A stretch of 34,884 nucleotides of DNA from Suillus spraguei (taxonomy: Eukaryota > Basidiomycota > Agaricomycetes > Boletales > Suillaceae). A model generated the notes under the pieces. That model saw only the letters and a program-made list of their open reading frames with translations. It was not told where the DNA came from and made no database searches. The stretch lies in the NCBI GenBank assembly GCA_016800925.1, contig JABCPU010000621.1, forward strand, positions 1 through 34,884, in the 5' to 3' direction. This document shows, in pieces, positions 32,783 to 34,884 of this stretch (the stretch's first letter is position 1; every line of letters starts with the position of its first letter). The position numbers and the translations under genes were made by a program.

Positions 32783-33023
32783 TGTAGCGAGAAAAGCTAC
32801 GCTGACTGTCAAAACCCCATTTTCGACAAGCATCTTGTTAACGTCTGCGGCGGCAGCTGATGAGTTTCCTTATAGCGATGAAATAGCCTTTTCGCTCCAC
32901 TAAGGTGGAACCGTTCTTCTCCTGTGAACCCTTACCAGATCCTCGCACCGATGCCCTCATGTCCCATCCTATTCCATCTAAAATCCATTGGTGCGTAGTT
33001 ACCTTGCTGCCGCTGTTACTACA
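32783..33023 (+). repeat. 3' LTR of Gypsy element
   Basis: 241 bp beginning TGTAGCGAG and ending ACTACA. Aligns with 21452-21698. About thirty differences counted by eye, nearly all transitions. Confidence 0.88.
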
Positions 33024-33221
33024 GTGTACGAAGCACTAGGATACCATCTCCGTAGGACCTCTATAGTACAAATTTCGATGTCCAATGAAAATTCTGTAAG
33101 GAAACAAGCAAAAATAAGCAATTTTTCGAAATTTCCCATTTTGTTTCAAATTTTCCCGTCAGAAAAAAAAATTACCCCATGCTCCCTAGACCCTGTTCAT
33201 CTCCCCCAGACCGTTCATATG

Positions 33222-34884
33222 CCTCCTGTGACAAAGAAAGCTGCTCAAGCAAAGAAGCAACGAGCTGACTGTCCTATATTTAGCTCTTTGCCATCACCTC
33301 AACCAGAAGAGGGGTCAGACTCAGAGTACGAGGCTCTAGTGGGGAGAGCGAGATTGAAGCAGATGACACACCTGGGTTCATTGTTGCCGTACAGAACCTC
33401 TATGGCATGTTTTTACCTGCAAATCTTCAAGCCAAGGGCAGTAATTTAACTAGGGAAGATGGGTTTGATGGCGAACCATGGGTGAATGTCTCTGAACACC
33501 TACGGAATTCAACCATGCTTACCATCAAGCCTGGCATACAGCAAAAGAAGCAGAAAACCATAAATAGGCCAGCTGTTTACCGGGGAAACTCTCGGACATC
33601 TCAATGGAGGAAGAAGTCTTTATGGGACCAAGCAGCTAGCGGAGCAAAGACAATAGACACATTTTTTGTGAAGGTTCGGACATACCGTAAATGACTGCTG
33701 AGACTTACATCGAGTTAATTAGAGAGATATGACTCTCATGTCCAAAAAGGAGCAGTTCATCGCTGAGGAAGTGGAGCCTATACAGCAGGATCCAGCACTT
33801 GAATATTCTTTGGAAATGGGTTTTGACCTGATGGAACACAGCGCTTCGTTACTCCAAGACGAGCTGAATGACATCACATCTATACCATGGAATGAAGAAT
33901 TTGATCCAGATGAATACCTTGAGGTAAGCAATGAATTGATATTGCTGCTTTAATTAGGCTGATTCCACACTAAGGCCATTCATGACAGCGATGAGCTGGA
34001 AATGGAAAATTCAGATCTGACATTTGGATCAGAAGACGCAAATGATGTTTATCACGAGAGTCCACTGGCGCCTGGGGCCCAAGAGTGGCTAAAGGATGAT
34101 CAAGATGATGTTGAAACTGCCCCCGATACTGACATTTTCAAGATCGTGGATGCTGCCTTCGGATGGTTAAAAACCTGCGAACAAAGAAATCACTGAAGAT
34201 AATTACTCAACTTACCGCAGTGACACAATATGTCAAACTGCGAGCGCAGTATCGCTGTCATCCAAAGTGTAAAACTCCGTGTTTGAGTGCAAGTCTTGCA
34301 ATTGCACGACGGATGGGTAAGGGAAAGAAGGGCACTGGAGCACAAGAGGGAGGAAATTTTGCACGTCAAATTCGCAGGAATGAGCTCTACCTTCTGCAAC
34401 ATCACTGCCTTCCTCCGTCAAAGAAACTTAATCACCGTAGACAATACATATTGTTGGATAATGAGGCAGTCGTTCACAACATGTGGAGGTATCTTGCCAT
34501 GCAGAAGCTCGGCACCATCACGCCAAGTGCCATGTGCTGTCATGTTAACGAAGTCATTGCACCACACTTGGCTTAACCGGTCTGAACAGCCACATCAGTG
34601 AATGTACTGCAGAAACCTGGCTGAAGAAACTTGGATACACTTGCAGAGTGTCCAGAAAGGCATATACCATGATGGACATGAACGCGATGATGTTGTGGAG
34701 GCACGGAAAATATTCCTTGAGAAGATCGCCAGTTACAAAAGGTAACTGAACATGATCTGACTGTCGTACGTGCCACTTACTTGAACTATGTCTTGTGCCA
34801 GATTGATGGCCAAATACGACAATGAAACTCTCGTACCCATCCCACCATCCCTCACCCCTGAGAGGAAGAGCATTCTCGTTACCC
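33222..34884 (+). pseudogene. Front part of a DDE-type transposase gene, broken, runs off right edge
   Basis: ATG 33222 opens MPPVTKKAAQAKKQRADCPI. A G is missing near 33345, after which the frame reads GESEIEADDTPGFIVAVQNL. Further segments are YRGNSRTSQWRKKSLW, QDPALEYSLEMGFDL, NFARQIRRNELYLLQHHCLP, MWRYLAMQKLGTITPSAM, HISECTAETWLKKLGYTC and IYHDGHERDDVVEAR. An intron lies at about 34741-34800. The HERxDVV segment and the spacing before VPIPPSLTPERK match, from memory, the region just before the DDE catalytic core in a large Agaricomycete family; the core itself would be to the right. Frame changes near 34575 and 34655 add to the damage. Confidence in the exact family is low. Confidence 0.55.

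Larger units (their letters stand above)
21452..33023 (+). mobile_element. Ty3/Gypsy LTR retrotransposon, 11.6 kb, degenerate
   Basis: Two direct LTRs enclose gag, protease, reverse transcriptase, RNase H and integrase in that order, the order of Ty3/Gypsy. Pol has stops and frame changes throughout. Two solo LTRs of other families have inserted into it (22114-22590 and 28493-29251). A spliced gene on the opposite strand (31372-32531) lies between integrase and the 3' LTR. The LTRs have diverged by roughly a tenth, mainly by transitions, so this is an old copy. I see no matching five-base duplication at its outer ends (GCCGA versus GTGTA). Confidence 0.9.

Overview
This window comes from a filamentous fungus, almost certainly a basidiomycete of the Agaricomycetes. 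The evidence is dense 46-58 bp GT-AG introns, a TPR-repeat protein and a kinase of types expanded in mushroom-forming fungi, and a transposon set (KDZ superfamily, a Tnp2/Plavaka-like transposase, Ty3/Gypsy) typical of that class. There are no bacterial features and I see no RNA genes.

Layout. 1-1683 (-): start and front half of a multi-exon TPR protein that runs off the left edge. 2688-5112 (-): a multi-domain protein kinase with a ubiquitin-like or Crinkler-like head and a central conserved domain. 6389-14322 (+): a complete-looking 7,934-bp KDZ DNA transposon with ~245-bp terminal inverted repeats and a perfect 8-bp target duplication (ACTGTGGG). It carries a damaged KDZ transposase gene and two further genes of unknown function. 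14501-16162 (-): a solo LTR of composite structure flanked by CTCAT. 16768-17359 (-): a two-exon reading frame of unknown function. 17871-21002 (+): a broken transposase gene of a second DNA transposon. 21100-21451: degenerate GGTGGGCC tandem repeats. 21452-33023 (+): an old, 11.6-kb Ty3/Gypsy element with two LTRs, broken gag and pol, two nested solo LTRs (22114-22590, TSD CATTG; 28493-29251, TSD ACCAC), and an intact four-exon gene on the opposite strand just inside the 3' LTR. 33222-34884 (+): start of a third, broken DDE-type transposase gene that runs off the right edge.

The two host-type genes at the left are the only candidates for cellular function; both are diverged from each other's strand neighbours by transposons. 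From about 6.4 kb to the right edge the window is essentially a nested transposon cluster. The most interesting pieces are the antisense gene inside the Gypsy element, whose product has an exact Zn2Cys6 cysteine spacing (CX2CX6CX7CX2CX6C) and is the only undamaged gene of that element, and the two uncharacterised passenger genes of the KDZ transposon.

Two kinds of damage recur. Single-base losses, mostly in G/C runs, break host-type genes and transposon genes alike and may be assembly errors. In-frame stops in the transposons, mostly TGA, fit C-to-T decay of methylated repeats, and the two Gypsy LTRs differ almost only by transitions. Gene models below are read by eye; comparisons to families are from memory, not from a search.
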